This document shows, piece by piece, positions 45,427 to 57,908 of a stretch of DNA of 64,000 nucleotides. Origin of the DNA: Adineta ricciae (lineage: Eukaryota > Rotifera > Eurotatoria > Adinetida > Adinetidae); assembly GCA_905250025.1 (NCBI GenBank), contig CAJNOJ010000172.1, forward strand, positions 163,722 through 227,721, given 5' to 3'. The notes under the pieces are model-generated. The model was not told the DNA's origin and searched no databases. It was given only the letters and a program-made list of their open reading frames with translations. Position numbers and translations under genes: made by a program. Position 1 is the stretch's first letter. Every line of letters begins with the position of its first letter.

Positions 45427-48400
45427 ATGACTTCGATGCCGGATAATCTCATGGAAGTGGACGCGGATTATATTCCACCAGTTAAACTAAGAAAGACAAC
45501 AAATGAGGTGAGTCATCAAGATGAAGTTTTCACAAAGGAAAATTTTCATTTTTTAGGATGATCATAACGATTTATATTGTTTTGAATGTCATGATGAAGG
45601 TGATGTGATTTGCTGTGATTCATGTCCACGTGTCTATCATCCGAAATGTCTGGGATTGACAACATTACCAGATGGAGATTGGACATGTCCGGAATGCAAA
45701 GTATGCTATTGAAAAATTCTTCTATGATTTAGTAATTGATTGTATTTCTAATTAGATTACACAATCAGCATTTACTATGCCAAATGTTTCATTGAATGAA
45801 TTTCATAACATGTTGAAATATGCAACTCGTCGAATGAAGTCTCATCCTCAAGTAAGCTTTTCTTCTATAGACAACCAAACCCCTAATTTATGTCAATTTC
45901 TCAAGGGCACACCATTTATGCACCCGGTTGATTCGAAACAAATGCCTGAATATCTTGATTACATTATTCATCCAATGGATTTGGAAACCATTGAGAAAAA
46001 TATCGATTTAAGAAAGTATTCATCGTCCGATGCATTTCTTGCAGATGTCAAATGGATCACACATAACAGTGTGGTTTTTAATGGAAGTAAGTAACTTTGA
46101 TTATTCCACGTGAGTCTTCTCATCGTCGTGTCATTTAGGTCAAAGTAAATTCACTGGCGTCGCACGTGCATTGCTGAAAATTGCTCGTCATGAAATGAAC
46201 GAAATCGAAATCTGTTCGGAATGTTATCTACGTAGTGCACAATCATTAACCTTAGATTGGTTTGCTGAGCCATGTTCAACGCCACATACATTATGCTGGG
46301 CAAAAATGAAAGGTTATCAACCTTGGCCGGCGAAAGTCCTACGAATTGTCAACGATGAAGTTGACGTGCGATTTTTCGGTCAGCATGATAGGTAAATTCG
46401 ATTGCAAAAGAAAATCATGATCGCGAAAGTTGGATTGTTGTAGAGCATGGGTGCCGATTAATAATTGTTTTATACTTTCCAAAGAATATCCGGGTTTAGA
46501 GAAGAAAAAGTCCAATATGAATTTTGAAAAAAGCCTCTCGGAATTACAAACACATATTGACAAGTTAAAAACAGTGTATGGAAATTTTAATTACGCACCA
46601 GTTCAAACACCGCTCAGTAAAACGAAACCGTTCAAATTCGTTTCAGTTATTGATGGTAAGCATTTCATTAGTTATCGAAATATACACACATATGTATATT
46701 CTTATCAGATATCTTTCTCATATTACATAAAAGTATACTCTAAAGATTGGACGATATAGTTTATCTCTCTTCAATAAGAAGATCTTTTGTATGTGTGTTT
46801 GAATAGATTCGGTTCCACCTGTTTATGTGACGATTGGAAATAATAGTACGGCACTTCGTTCGTCAATCAAGTGTGTTAAACAAGCGCGTTCTCCTCTGCC
46901 GCAACAAACAACTGAACCAACGTCGAGTATGAAATCATCAGCGAAACGTCCGAATGAAAATAGTCAAGACACAGAAGAATCTGTGAAACGTGCGAGAGTG
47001 TCATCACTAACTGTCGAAGAGACTAATACCAATCCAAATCGTATCGTACTTCGAATACGGAAACCTAGCGAAGATTTATCAAGTAGTCGAAGTGAAACAT
47101 CAAATGGTAGTAATAGTAATCACCAGATAATCGTTCAAATGAAAGAGCCACTGTCAACTTTAAAAGAAGACGATGAAAATCAACTTGAATCTCAATCAGC
47201 AAATGTATTCGATATTTTTAATAGTACTAATCAAACTTCAAATTTATCACCCAAAGATGATGAGTAAGAATAATCGATTGATAAGAGAATTTCATATTTT
47301 CCTTCATCCATTGCTTCTCAAAATAGAATACCACCCGAGCTTCCCGAAAATCGATCACCATCATCGTCATCATTATCATCGCCTCCCTCTCTGTCTATTG
47401 ACACCACACAAGCTGATGTCTCACCTATCGATTACGTAGACCCGAATGCTGAAGATGTCAGATTATCAATGAATGCTTTACTCGATGCTGTTGATGCTGT
47501 GAAATCGATATCAGAAGTTCGTACAGTGCAACCATTACTGGCAACAAAAACCACAGCAGCACATACGAATGAATCTCATCCTGTACAACTTCCGTTTGCT
47601 GAACGACGTACAACTACAAAACATCCAAGAAAATCTCGTTTACAACATCGTATAATCACACCTCAGTCAAAGCCGCCACCGATGGGCAACGTTCCTCTAC
47701 CACCTTTGGAACAACCTGTTTATGAACGATCAAATTCCCCTGTATCAACCAATGTGCCATTGAGACCCTTATCGATCAGCCCAGCTAGGTACGTTTTAAC
47801 CTTCTGTCATTATTTTTCGAGGACATTAACTAAAAACTTATACTTTCTTTCCTATTTTAGTACTGACACGTTAGAAGATGGTCTGAAATCTACAACTGAT
47901 GACTTAGCCGTATCGCATCGATTAGTAGAAAGAACGGCTTCCATTGAAACACTCAGTGTCAAATCTGAACCAATTAATAATGAAGAACGTCGACAAGAGC
48001 GATCGAATCCATCGCAGCAACAAGCACCACTCGTTCCATCAACTACACCAAGCTCATCATCAGCGATCTCTACTAAATCATTTCTTATATCACCTCCAGC
48101 CAATACATCACATCATAAAACCAAAACGGCTGTACCTCCTCTATCAACACCATCTACTCCTTCTCTTCCAGCAATGATACCAAATAGTAATAATATATTT
48201 GCACCACGAACATCAACAGCAGTAGCAACTGCACAAAAAACTAGTTGGTCAAGTGCAGGACCAATGCCTTCTGCAACGCGACAAATACCAAATACAGCTC
48301 ATAAACGACCTGCCCCACCTTTATACGCACCGACTGCACAACGTAATAGTAATACAAATGCTTCAACAATGAAAATACCTCCTCCAACAACATTGCAGCC

Positions 48401-49133
48401 TCAATCATTCGATGTTTTTTCTATTAATGCATCTGCACAACGAAGACCCAATGGAATATCTCATCCGACGATGAATTCCAGTACACCACCATTACTACCA
48501 ATTCGAAATCCTATACGTGTAAGTAATCTCTCAACTTTATTATTGTAAATAATCCCCGAAGCAAAGATCTCCAACATATTATTTTTCATTTCTTTGTATT
48601 TAGATGCCACAATTCAATAATCATCCCACTCGTTCACCAATTGAAGAGTAAGTTTCAAATTCCAATCTCAATTCTATTTGATTGGTCTTCTTTGTAGTCA
48701 TCAAACACCAGGAGAAATCCAGACGATCATCAAAACATTCAACGACAAAGTAAATAATTACAAATTGTTCGAAATGAACCAAAAGACATTCCCATATTTC
48801 TTTAGTTTCAACAATTATTAACTGATTTCACTGTAAAAATCGAAACGGCATTAGAATCAAATCGTGTCAAATACGAAAAAGAACTGGAAGAGACGCGTCG
48901 AACGTATCGCATGTCCATGAATGAATTGCGTACAATAACAAGTATGTGAAGAACGCAGATATCGATTTCTCTCCGATCAAATGTTATTTTCTTTAGCTCA
49001 ACAAGTTCAAGAAATGCACAATAGTTTAGAATTACAATATTGGACACGTCTTTCGGAAATGCGTAATCGCTACGAATCGACTCTTCAGCAACACTCGAAA
49101 CCTTCGAAACAACTCAACGGTGGTTCGCGTTAG
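45427..49133 (+). CDS. ZMYND8-like: ZMYND8-like chromatin reader (PHD-bromo-PWWP), no MYND finger
   Basis: About 1,000 residues. ZMYND8 (RACK7) reads acetylated and methylated histone tails through linked PHD, bromo and PWWP domains and restrains over-active enhancers with KDM5. The PHD has [19 protein letters not shown] and [19 protein letters not shown]. The bromodomain (45770-46160) has [15 protein letters not shown] and [12 protein letters not shown] zinc-binding [23 protein letters not shown] link leads to PWWP, with [18 protein letters not shown] and [17 protein letters not shown]. These are close to ZMYND8 and ZMYND11. A long Ser/Thr/Pro-rich region follows, then a C-terminal coiled coil (48700-49130). 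The protein stops at 49131-49133 just after the coiled coil; the MYND finger that follows it in ZMYND8 is absent, and none is found in the next 400 bases. The start sits 12 bases after an acceptor. Confidence 0.9.
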
Positions 49134-49456
49134 TCAATAATATTTATCTCGATGTAAATTCTTTTCCTTGTCTTTGTGTTTTTTTTATACAGTATTGTTC
49201 TTCCGTTATCTTCTCACTATTTTTCTCGTCGGATCTCGATATATATAAATAAATATATATATATATATTTGACACATAATGTGCATATTAATTTCGAAAA
49301 AGAAATGCAATTATTTATTCGAAAAATCCACGCACAGATAGTAAAGCAGTAAGAAATGTGTATTATTAATGTAATATAAAAGGTAATGGAGGTGAAATAA
49401 GTAAAAGGAGAAAACAAAACGACAAATCGATTGTTGTCCGTGATTTCGAGGGAAGA
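49134..49456. other. Convergent spacer with TA-rich repeat
   Basis: A 320-base gap between the ZMYND8-like stop and the EF-hand gene's stop. It contains an imperfect TA dinucleotide run at about 49240-49270. No MYND-coding exon is visible. Confidence 0.6.
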
Positions 49457-50308
49457 TTAATCAAGACCAAGATTTAATGGGTGTTTGGGTGTTTCGTTGA
49501 GAAAGAATTTTTTCATGAATTCAGAGAAAAGATTGTCTAGAAGAAAAGTTGATTGATGTCATTGTAATTCATTCTGAAAGTAACTTACAATCCATTTTCT
49601 TTTGACCATGCTCAGTGATGAAATCGTATGCTTTCTCAGCACTGCTTTCATCAATATCCCATGAAATGAGCATGTTGGCGAATTCATCTTTTGATACTGC
49701 TCGTTCATCTGCAAAAGATGAATATAGGATAAATTCACAAAAAAAATAATTTTAGCTGAAAAAAAAAACCGAGGGATTTACCTAAGAATTCATTGGCACG
49801 AAATAAAGCTTTATGTAATCCTTCGTACCATTCGGGGAATTCGTTTTTCTCTTTCAAACCGCCAATAATATCATTCATAACATCAAGCCATTCGTCTAGA
49901 GGAGAAGAAGAAGTGAAAAGAAAGGAAGAAAATGTTGCTTACCTAAATCGATATTTCCATCGTTGTTAGCATCACCAACTGCGCATAAATCCCAGAAATA
50001 TTTTTGAAAATGTTGTTCGAGACGTTTGCGTAAAACTTTCAATCGAGCATTCTTTTGAGCATCTTCTTGCGACACGATCGACTAGATAACCAAATGTCGA
50101 ATTCATGGTTCTATTCAATAATGTAAAACAAACCTCGATAGCAGCTTCGAAATCTGTCCAATTGACAAGGCCATCATTGTTCGTGTCTTCAAATAAACAA
50201 AATCCGATGATGTAACAGATACTCGCATTAGCTCTACTTACCAAGTGTTTTAGTGAAGAATTGTTGAAGTTTCTTCAAAGCAGTTTTCGGAATATTATCA
50301 CGAGGCAT
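49457..50308 (-). CDS. EF-hand protein of the sarcoplasmic calcium-binding / calexcitin family
   Basis: About 200 residues over four or five exons, a typical length for this family. Two canonical calcium loops are visible: DTNNDGLVNWTD (about 50170), which has Asp in place of Glu at position 12, and DANNDGNIDLDE (about 49960), complete. A further pair in the C-terminal half looks degraded, around RANEFLDERAVSKDEF and WDIDESSAEKAYDF. The layout, the W-rich link and the end FMKKFFLNETPK resemble calexcitin and sarcoplasmic calcium-binding proteins, cytosolic calcium buffers or sensors in invertebrate muscle and neurons. The start M-P-R-D-N is the first ATG before the first loop. I cannot separate calexcitin from SCP. 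Confidence 0.85.
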
Positions 50309-53300
50309 GATAACAATTGAGTAGCGTTCGTACGATAGTCGGGAATGAAAGAAATCTGAAATCAATATTTCCAATAGGTCAATGTATCTGACAATATCTT
50401 TCTAACATGCATGTATATATATGTATGTACAAATATCCGTATATGAGTAAATTCATTCCTAATGCGATGAATCGACACATTAATAGAAAGACAACAAAGA
50501 AAATCGTTGTCTGTATACTTGGCACACCGTCCAGAATATTCCGGAAAAGTTATTAGAACAACCTCCTCAACCATTCTGTTCTTTGACTCCTTCGGGCAGC
50601 AAAAAAAGATGCTTCTATACAAGACATGGTTAATCATTTTACTGTCACTCGAGAAGCAAAAGAAAGAATACAAGATATAACTAACAATATGGACATTATT
50701 CATCAATATTTTTTCTCTCGTACTCTTCTCTCCTAGAGAAACACTCACCACTCGAATAAGTCTATGATTGATTTCGATTCGCGAATATCTATCTAGATAA
50801 ATAATGCTACAAATCACTGTGCTATAACGACCATGTTTTCCATAGCGCCGTAAATAGAGCGCAGTCATACATCATCTCGACAAATGCGTCTCTCCTTTGC
50901 AAAATCAAAGAGAAAAGTGTGTGTAGTTCTTTCTTCGATGCGGGCAATATCCTTACTTATATAGAACACGGTCGTATACAAACAAATGACGTACGAGCGG
51001 TCTTTCCATCTTCTAATATCGTCGTAAGAACGGACGAGTAAGCGGTTAAACGAGAATTGTTGTACAATCAAGATACTATACCATCGTTTGCCAATGATAT
51101 TTTTTCTCTAAATGTAGCAGCATAAGCCATTGATGATTAGAATAGACAACAACAGTTATAGCCATGGTAATTTGTTTCTTTCTTACTCGGAATAGTTCGT
51201 GTATGTAGAAAGAAAGGGTTAGCAGCTGCTATAAATGACTGGAAAGAAAATCGTTAAGGAGAATACATAGAAAGCAAAGCAATATGATGAAGAGATTGAT
51301 ATGGAGCGTTGGAAATCTAACCGTTGCCATTTGATTACAAGAAAAATGATAAATCAACTTTTGTATATCGAAAATATCAAAGATTTTCATTGTGAATCAA
51401 ATTATTTTGAGTTTTGTCTTTGAAAGTTCGTTAATGATTTAACCAAAAATCAATCAACACGACATATTTGCACATTTATTTTAGATGATAAAATAAGCCT
51501 CCACATGCCACAATTTCTCCGCATAATTCGAGCAGAAGAAAATAGCGAAAAGCATGTCAACTATCTGACAACATTGATGTCGATGAATAATGATATCAAC
51601 GAAGGCTAAATATAGCTAAATTAATAAAAATTGACTAGCCTTGATTTCAGTAGATAGAAGAATATTGATTAAATTTAGAAATCTCAAAATAGCTAAGGAA
51701 TAATTAACTCCTACTGCATCTTTTCATGTGAAAATGCATTTGGCTTAGTAAGAACTATCAGTTAAATGATTTTCTTATGCTTAGGATAAACAAACAGAAG
51801 AATTTCTTCAACATGTCCCTTCATTTTTATTTATCCTATCCATTTCTTTCATAATCATTGTATATATTCACAAATTTCTATTCGAATAGAAATGGATGAT
51901 CTGTAAATCAAACCAGTCATATCCTGTTACCATCCAGCTGAGAATTTGACATTCCTAACAAGACTAACATAAATACTCGACAAAAGCAATGCATCCCAAA
52001 TCAAAATAACTTTTCTTTTATTAATTGTAAAAAATGAAATCGAAAGCGAACAATCATATTTATTTATTATCCGTATTAAACCTAATTAACCGTTGAATAT
52101 TCACTCCGATATGCTAATTTTCATTGCATGTTTGTTCATGACCATAATCCCAAAGAATTAATTTCATTGATGAATACAATCGATGTCTCTGTTCATCTTG
52201 TTCGCAACTACATGATAAATATATTAGTCACGATGTTTGAAATCATTAATCAGTCGCAACATTTGATAAGATGTTTCATTTTAGACGTTTAGATAACATT
52301 GTTCACTTTTGATCCGAGTGAGAAAGATGTGTCCGAAGCGCGTCTTATCATAATCGAAGATCAACAATAACTGACATTAGATACAGTTGCCGAAAGTGAT
52401 GATCGTTGACAAAGATTTTTCTCGCTAGATAAATACACTTCGATCTTAATTGTTACGTTATCTGTATATTCAAGCGATAAATATTAGCTTTGTGTTGAAA
52501 ATAGAAAATGATGCATTCTAAAAAAAGCTATGTCTTCGTAACAAGATAGCGAAAGTTTCAGAATAAGAAAGAAGTTCAAACAGACACGCAGTTCTTTGAG
52601 TATTATAGATAGAAAAGCTGTTGTGACTATGTCATATCTTTTTTTTCGTCATTCTTATCTAATTCGAAAGCGAGAAAGTAATCGAAACATAATAAAAAGT
52701 TATTTAATTTAACTCAAGTTAAACTCTTTTCTTCTTCGAGTTGTTATCATCCAATTGGAATATGAATGATAACATTCGACCTTTGAAATGATTATAAAAA
52801 TATAGGGAAAACAAGAAATGAGACGTTGTATCATTCAATTTTTTTTCTCTCTCTCTTTTCGTTCGCGTATACATATTCAATATGCATGACCGAGATTTGA
52901 GAAATAGTTATCGTTCTGTAAGTCAGCTGTTGCCTCGCTTCGTTCGTCGCCATCATCATCATCACCACCACCACTGACTCTTTGCACTGTTCAAACAACA
53001 CGACGAACGGACGGATAAAAAAGGATGGGAACAGACGAACATATAAGAAGAGAAAAATGTAAGTCATACAGAAAGAGAGAGAAGGACCATACGCTCACGG
53101 CGTGCTCGGTCGATACTATTATAAGATGACATTCGTGTGAATGTGCGTCGTCGAAGAGAGGGTAAGCAAATGAATGCGTGTATGTTTGATTTTCATGTGA
53201 ACTTTGGAACGAGCGGTGCGAGGTGATCGTCAATATCCTTATAGACTCTAATCCTAGCTCGCGTTTTTTTGTTTCAAGTTGATTTATAATTGCGACATAA

Positions 53301-53421
53301 GAAAAAAAGACAAAAGAAGTAGATAAATGTAAGTGTAATAATATTTACTATTAAAAAAGTCTTTCCGTTGGATAGATAGCGTTGGTAAAATAAAATTTGA
53401 TTTTCCTTCAGATATTTTATT
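50309..53421. other. 3.1 kb gene-free region
   Basis: No convincing gene on either strand; the reverse open frames at 50362-50868 and 52831-53233 lack motifs and have biased, hydrophobic composition. No element termini or repeats longer than a short dinucleotide run were seen. An acceptor TTTTCCTTCAG ends at 53411, just before the next gene's ATG, so a leader exon may lie near the right end. Confidence 0.5.
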
Positions 53422-56400
53422 ATGAAAATAGCTGTGAATTCATTGTTGTCATTACTTGATGTGGGAACAGGCTTTTGTTATTGGTTATTAGGTCGAGATT
53501 TACTTGAAGACGAAATAAAATGTATAGAAAATCTATTCATCACAGGTAACAAATCATTTCTCTTGTTCTTCACTATTCTATTCGTACATATATTTAGTTC
53601 ACAAACCCGAAGACGAATGTTATCTCATAGAGAAATTGAATAGTCTAGCACCTGGCAAAGATTTATTACTTATATGCGACCAAGAAAACCATAATCTTGT
53701 TCAATGGTGTGTATTAAATAAATATAACCAAGCACTTCTTGTCCTACTCGAATATGGCTGTAATCCAAGTCGAACAGGAATATCTGGCTATGATCTACCA
53801 CTTGCGTTAGCTTGTTGTCTAGGTCAAATGGATATGATACAATTATTACTCGATCACGGTGCCAATCCATCTGAATCAACGATTTTATCATCCGATATAT
53901 TGAAACATTTAGCTGGAGAAACGGATCGTGAACGTTATTTGAAGTTAATTGATTTATTGAAATATCGGCCTTGTATCACTTCATTGAGTATTGTTTTGAC
54001 CTTTGATGATTTAGCGATGTTTCATCTCTTGACCGGCGAAACATCACATTCATTATCGGTATCAGGTTCATTGACATCGTCAGTCTCATCAGTAAATATC
54101 ACTCAAGCAATAGACGATACAAATATGAAACTCTCTTATGCAGATTTTGATATATTTCATGAGCAATTCAACATTGAAAATTACGTCGAAAACATTCTTC
54201 CCAACGAAACCGATGAAGGTATTGATCAACAACAACAACAGCAGCAGCAAAACATCAATACAAATGACGATCTATCCGATTACGCTGATCATGGACACTT
54301 CTTTTCCCTCTGTGATACTCTCGATGGTGAATCAGCTGTCGTCAATCATGATGATGGCATACAGGTTCGTTTTGTTTTCTTCAAAACGAAAAGCGCACAG
54401 TTGTACAAACTACTAAACACAAAATGAGTGGATTATAGGATTAAGAGATCAGTTACAGTATATTAACGTTTCAATAGATCATTGATATATGCATGACTGA
54501 GGTATCTGTTTACGTTTCTAGGCTTTATCGGACAAAGGTAATCACGTTGAGAGAATTCATGAAGAGGAAGCATTCATTCCTGCCGCAACAACTGACGGTG
54601 GTTATTACACAGTAGATGGAAGTTCAGGTCGAGTTAAAACACAACCACTACCAACAGTACCGGTTAAACAACAACAGTTACGTGAAATTCAAAACCAAGA
54701 AATGAATTTAAATTTATGCTCTGTCAATACTAATCAACTTCATGATTGTCGACAAGTAAATGAAGTTATCCATCGAACGAAAAGTCAACAACAACTGATA
54801 AAACTACTGAACTCTCCCAGTCATACAATGCATCGTCATTCGTTGCCAATCAATGTTTACGATCAAGTAAATGATCAACCAGCGAGACGTTCACGTTCAA
54901 CTTCATCGTTTCTTCTATCGAATATGTCGAATTCAACGAAACATACAGCTTATCTGTTACGTTTATTACATCAGATGATTGAACGTGAAGCTGCAACAAT
55001 TCTCGAGTACTTCCTTCGTCGACATCTCGATGAATTCAACGATCATTTTCATAAAGCAGCAAGTAGTTCAGATATTCAACTAAAAACCTACGAATTATTA
55101 TCGAATATCAAATCAGATCGGATCTATAATGTTCTTCTCTCTTCCAATTGTGCATACTTTAATACGGTTACAACGAGTTTATGCGATCGAGAGAATAATA
55201 CGTTAGTACATTCGTTATTGGGACAAAATCCATTGAAGTATCAACCAACAGAAATGATTAAAATGGTTGAAAGGTATATGTCATGTGGATTGAAAGAATT
55301 CATTAATAGGTAAACGATTTTTGTGACGATGAGGGTGTAAAATTCCTTGATTTTTCTAGACCAAACTTATCCAATCATTGTATGATTCAGATACTTTTAT
55401 GTAATGAGCATTTTCTTAAAATGATCTTCTTTCCACGAAGTCTACAATCATCATCAACACCTGGTAAATCGAAAAACTTCCTGATTTCAATCTAAAACAC
55501 TTTTTCCATTCTAGCTTCATTAAATACCGATTCTTTAACAGTATTATTACCAACATATGATCCTGAAATTGTCGAGAAATGGCGCCATTCGTATTTGATT
55601 CTAATTGAAATCCTAATAAAACACGGTGCACGAATTGATATACCTGCTGGTTCGTATCGAAACAGTCTCGATTGTCTTCTTTCATCCTTGATCGATGTTG
55701 CCAAACGTTTATCCTCAATCACCACGACATTCGATGTGAAATATTTGAAACGTTTAATTCTCGTCCTTCTCTCATCCTTAAATCAAACCAAAACTCGTCT
55801 AATCTATTTCAAATACAACATCGAACGTTTCATTCATCTTCTCTACTCCATTCACATCCACAACGATGATCTCTCTGATATCCTTTCAATCATTCATCAC
55901 CTTGTTCAATATGAATATCAACCATTGAGATTGAATACCAATACGTTAGGACATCTCTTTAAACTATGGTTAACGAATCCGAATTTTTTATGTTCGAGTT
56001 TAATCGGAAAAGATCTATTTATGCAACAATTTCTAACGATCATCATCCGTCGAATTGGTTCAATATCGCAAATCAATGAAAATCCTTTGCTATTACCAAG
56101 TACATCGAATTTATCACGCAAATCTTCAGTTACATCGAATGATAATGATATAAATCTCCAAAATCTTTTCTTTTTACTCCTAAATTTAATATCATTGAAT
56201 CTAACATGTTTACAAATCCATGCCATTTACGAATTGATATTGATCTTTCTTAACCATACGACTATTGACATAGTTAATAATGATTTATCACAATTACCTA
56301 TTGTTTATCTATGTTCACAAGTGAAATTAATCAATTCTTCATTATTGATTCCATTTATTGATCTATTTACTATGATACATTCATCGGTAATGATCAATAG

Positions 56401-56623
56401 AACGAAAGACACATTAGCACAAATATCGATAAAACGTTTATCGATTGATTTATATAAACATTTTCTTTCCATTGAAAAACCAACAGTATTTGTACGTTCA
56501 CTTCGACATATAACAACGAAATATCTTCATCATCATTTGCAAAAGCCATTTCTGGATAGTGTTAATCATTTACCTATTGGCGATGCAATCAAACAACGTC
56601 TAATTCATTTCAATGATATCTAA
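53422..56623 (+). CDS. Large ankyrin-repeat protein with C-terminal SOCS-box-like segment
   Basis: About 965 residues in five exons (introns near 53546-53597, 54364-54520, 55310-55360 and 55463-55513). Ankyrin-type repeats near the N-terminus include NLVQWCVLNKYNQALLVLLEYG, then LALACCLGQMDMIQLLLDHG. A second repeat-like block, SYLILIEILIKHGARIDIPAG, follows the middle. A poly-Gln run (54228-54250) and a Ser-rich stretch separate them. The last 45 residues read SLRHITTKYLHHHLQKP, then LDSVNHLPIGDAIKQRLI, which matches the SOCS-box pattern L-[KR]-H-[LI] ... L-P-[LI]-x2-x-[LI]-K-x-[LF]. If real, it would recruit elongin B/C and a Cullin-5 ligase to a substrate held by the ankyrins, as ASB proteins do. 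No vertebrate orthologue is recognised. Confidence 0.72.
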
Positions 56624-57908
56624 AACAAGAAGAAGAAACATCTATGTCTGTGAATCTCTCCAAGCTAGTCATTCTTTGGTTTTTCTTTCTCCTGTCCTTT
56701 TAAATCGCTCGCCAAGTCAAACTGTGTCTTCATCTTCTTTTCTTTTTATGTAAACTGTGATTATATTTCGTGTTCATTGGCGAGGACTTTCTTATTCGTC
56801 TCTTGTATACACTTTTTTTTCGTCCTCTTTCTTTTTTACTTTTTTTTTCTTTTTGTACGGTGATTCTTCATATTTATTCTTTGGTCATTAGCGCGTATCA
56901 TCGTGAGCATTTTTGTTTCGAATTCTTCGATTGTTAAACGAACATTCCTATAGGTCTTTTATTGTTTGATAGGATGCATTACAGATAGAAAGTGTGTGAA
57001 TGATTCGATGCATCGTGAGAGCTAGTGAAACGAAGAATTTATGTTTATATATAATTGATTTGATTAAAAAAGAAACATGTAGATGAATATATAAAACGCC
57101 TATCTTATAGTTTCTTGTTTTGAATACGATCATTGATTGATCTTCATTCATTCATGTTCGTATGGAAATCAGGAAATTGAATCTTGCTGCAGTTGTAGCA
57201 ATCATATAGATCTCAATATCGACTTTCGTCAGAGCGATACAAACGATTTCTTGTTGCCCTATTCTTTGTCTCAGTACTTTTATGCTTATAATTTTATTTT
57301 AGATTAACATCAATCAAACTCATAGATCAATGAATACTTCATTCACTTAATATGAACACTATATACTTTATTTGATATTGATCAGATTGAAATGTAAATA
57401 CTGTTACTCACTGTACGATGTTATATAACTTTATATCCCTCAGTCATTGATGAGAAAGAGTATATCGATCAGTCAGGTAGTTCACTCTCAGCAATAGCAG
57501 AGAGAGAGAAGATATATTCTGTTCGCGCATTACGTATGAACAGAAATCAAAGAAAGAGAAGGACTGGAAGATGTTCAGAGTAGTGATGGCAAGCGCCCTC
57601 TATTCACGACATTCGATCATTACATAAAAACAGCCAACTGCATTGATACTCGAACTCATTCTTTGTTTCACTATTCATCCCATCGCAACAGTAGGTTTTT
57701 TCTCTCTTTTCAGAAATAATCTGAATCATAGTGTGACGATGACTGTCTAGAATAAATACATCCCGATATATACATATAATTACCTATCGTAATGTTGATA
57801 AGCAACGTTAAAGATTTCTCTTATTTTGAATGATTTTTTCGCACGGAATGAAATTATTTTGTTGTTTTTCAGTTTCTTAGGTGGTGAATAGCATAATTTT
57901 CAAACGCT
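56624..57908. other. Intergenic region before KATNB1
   Basis: About 1.3 kb, T-rich first half (probable 3' UTR), then AT-rich. Only short chance open frames (for example 56948-57151 reverse). An acceptor-like TTGTTTTTCAG ends about 37 bases before the KATNB1 ATG. Confidence 0.5.

Noticed and set aside
50362-50868. 168-residue reverse open frame
   Set aside because: Biased composition, no motif, no conserved splice context; lies in the gene-free region.
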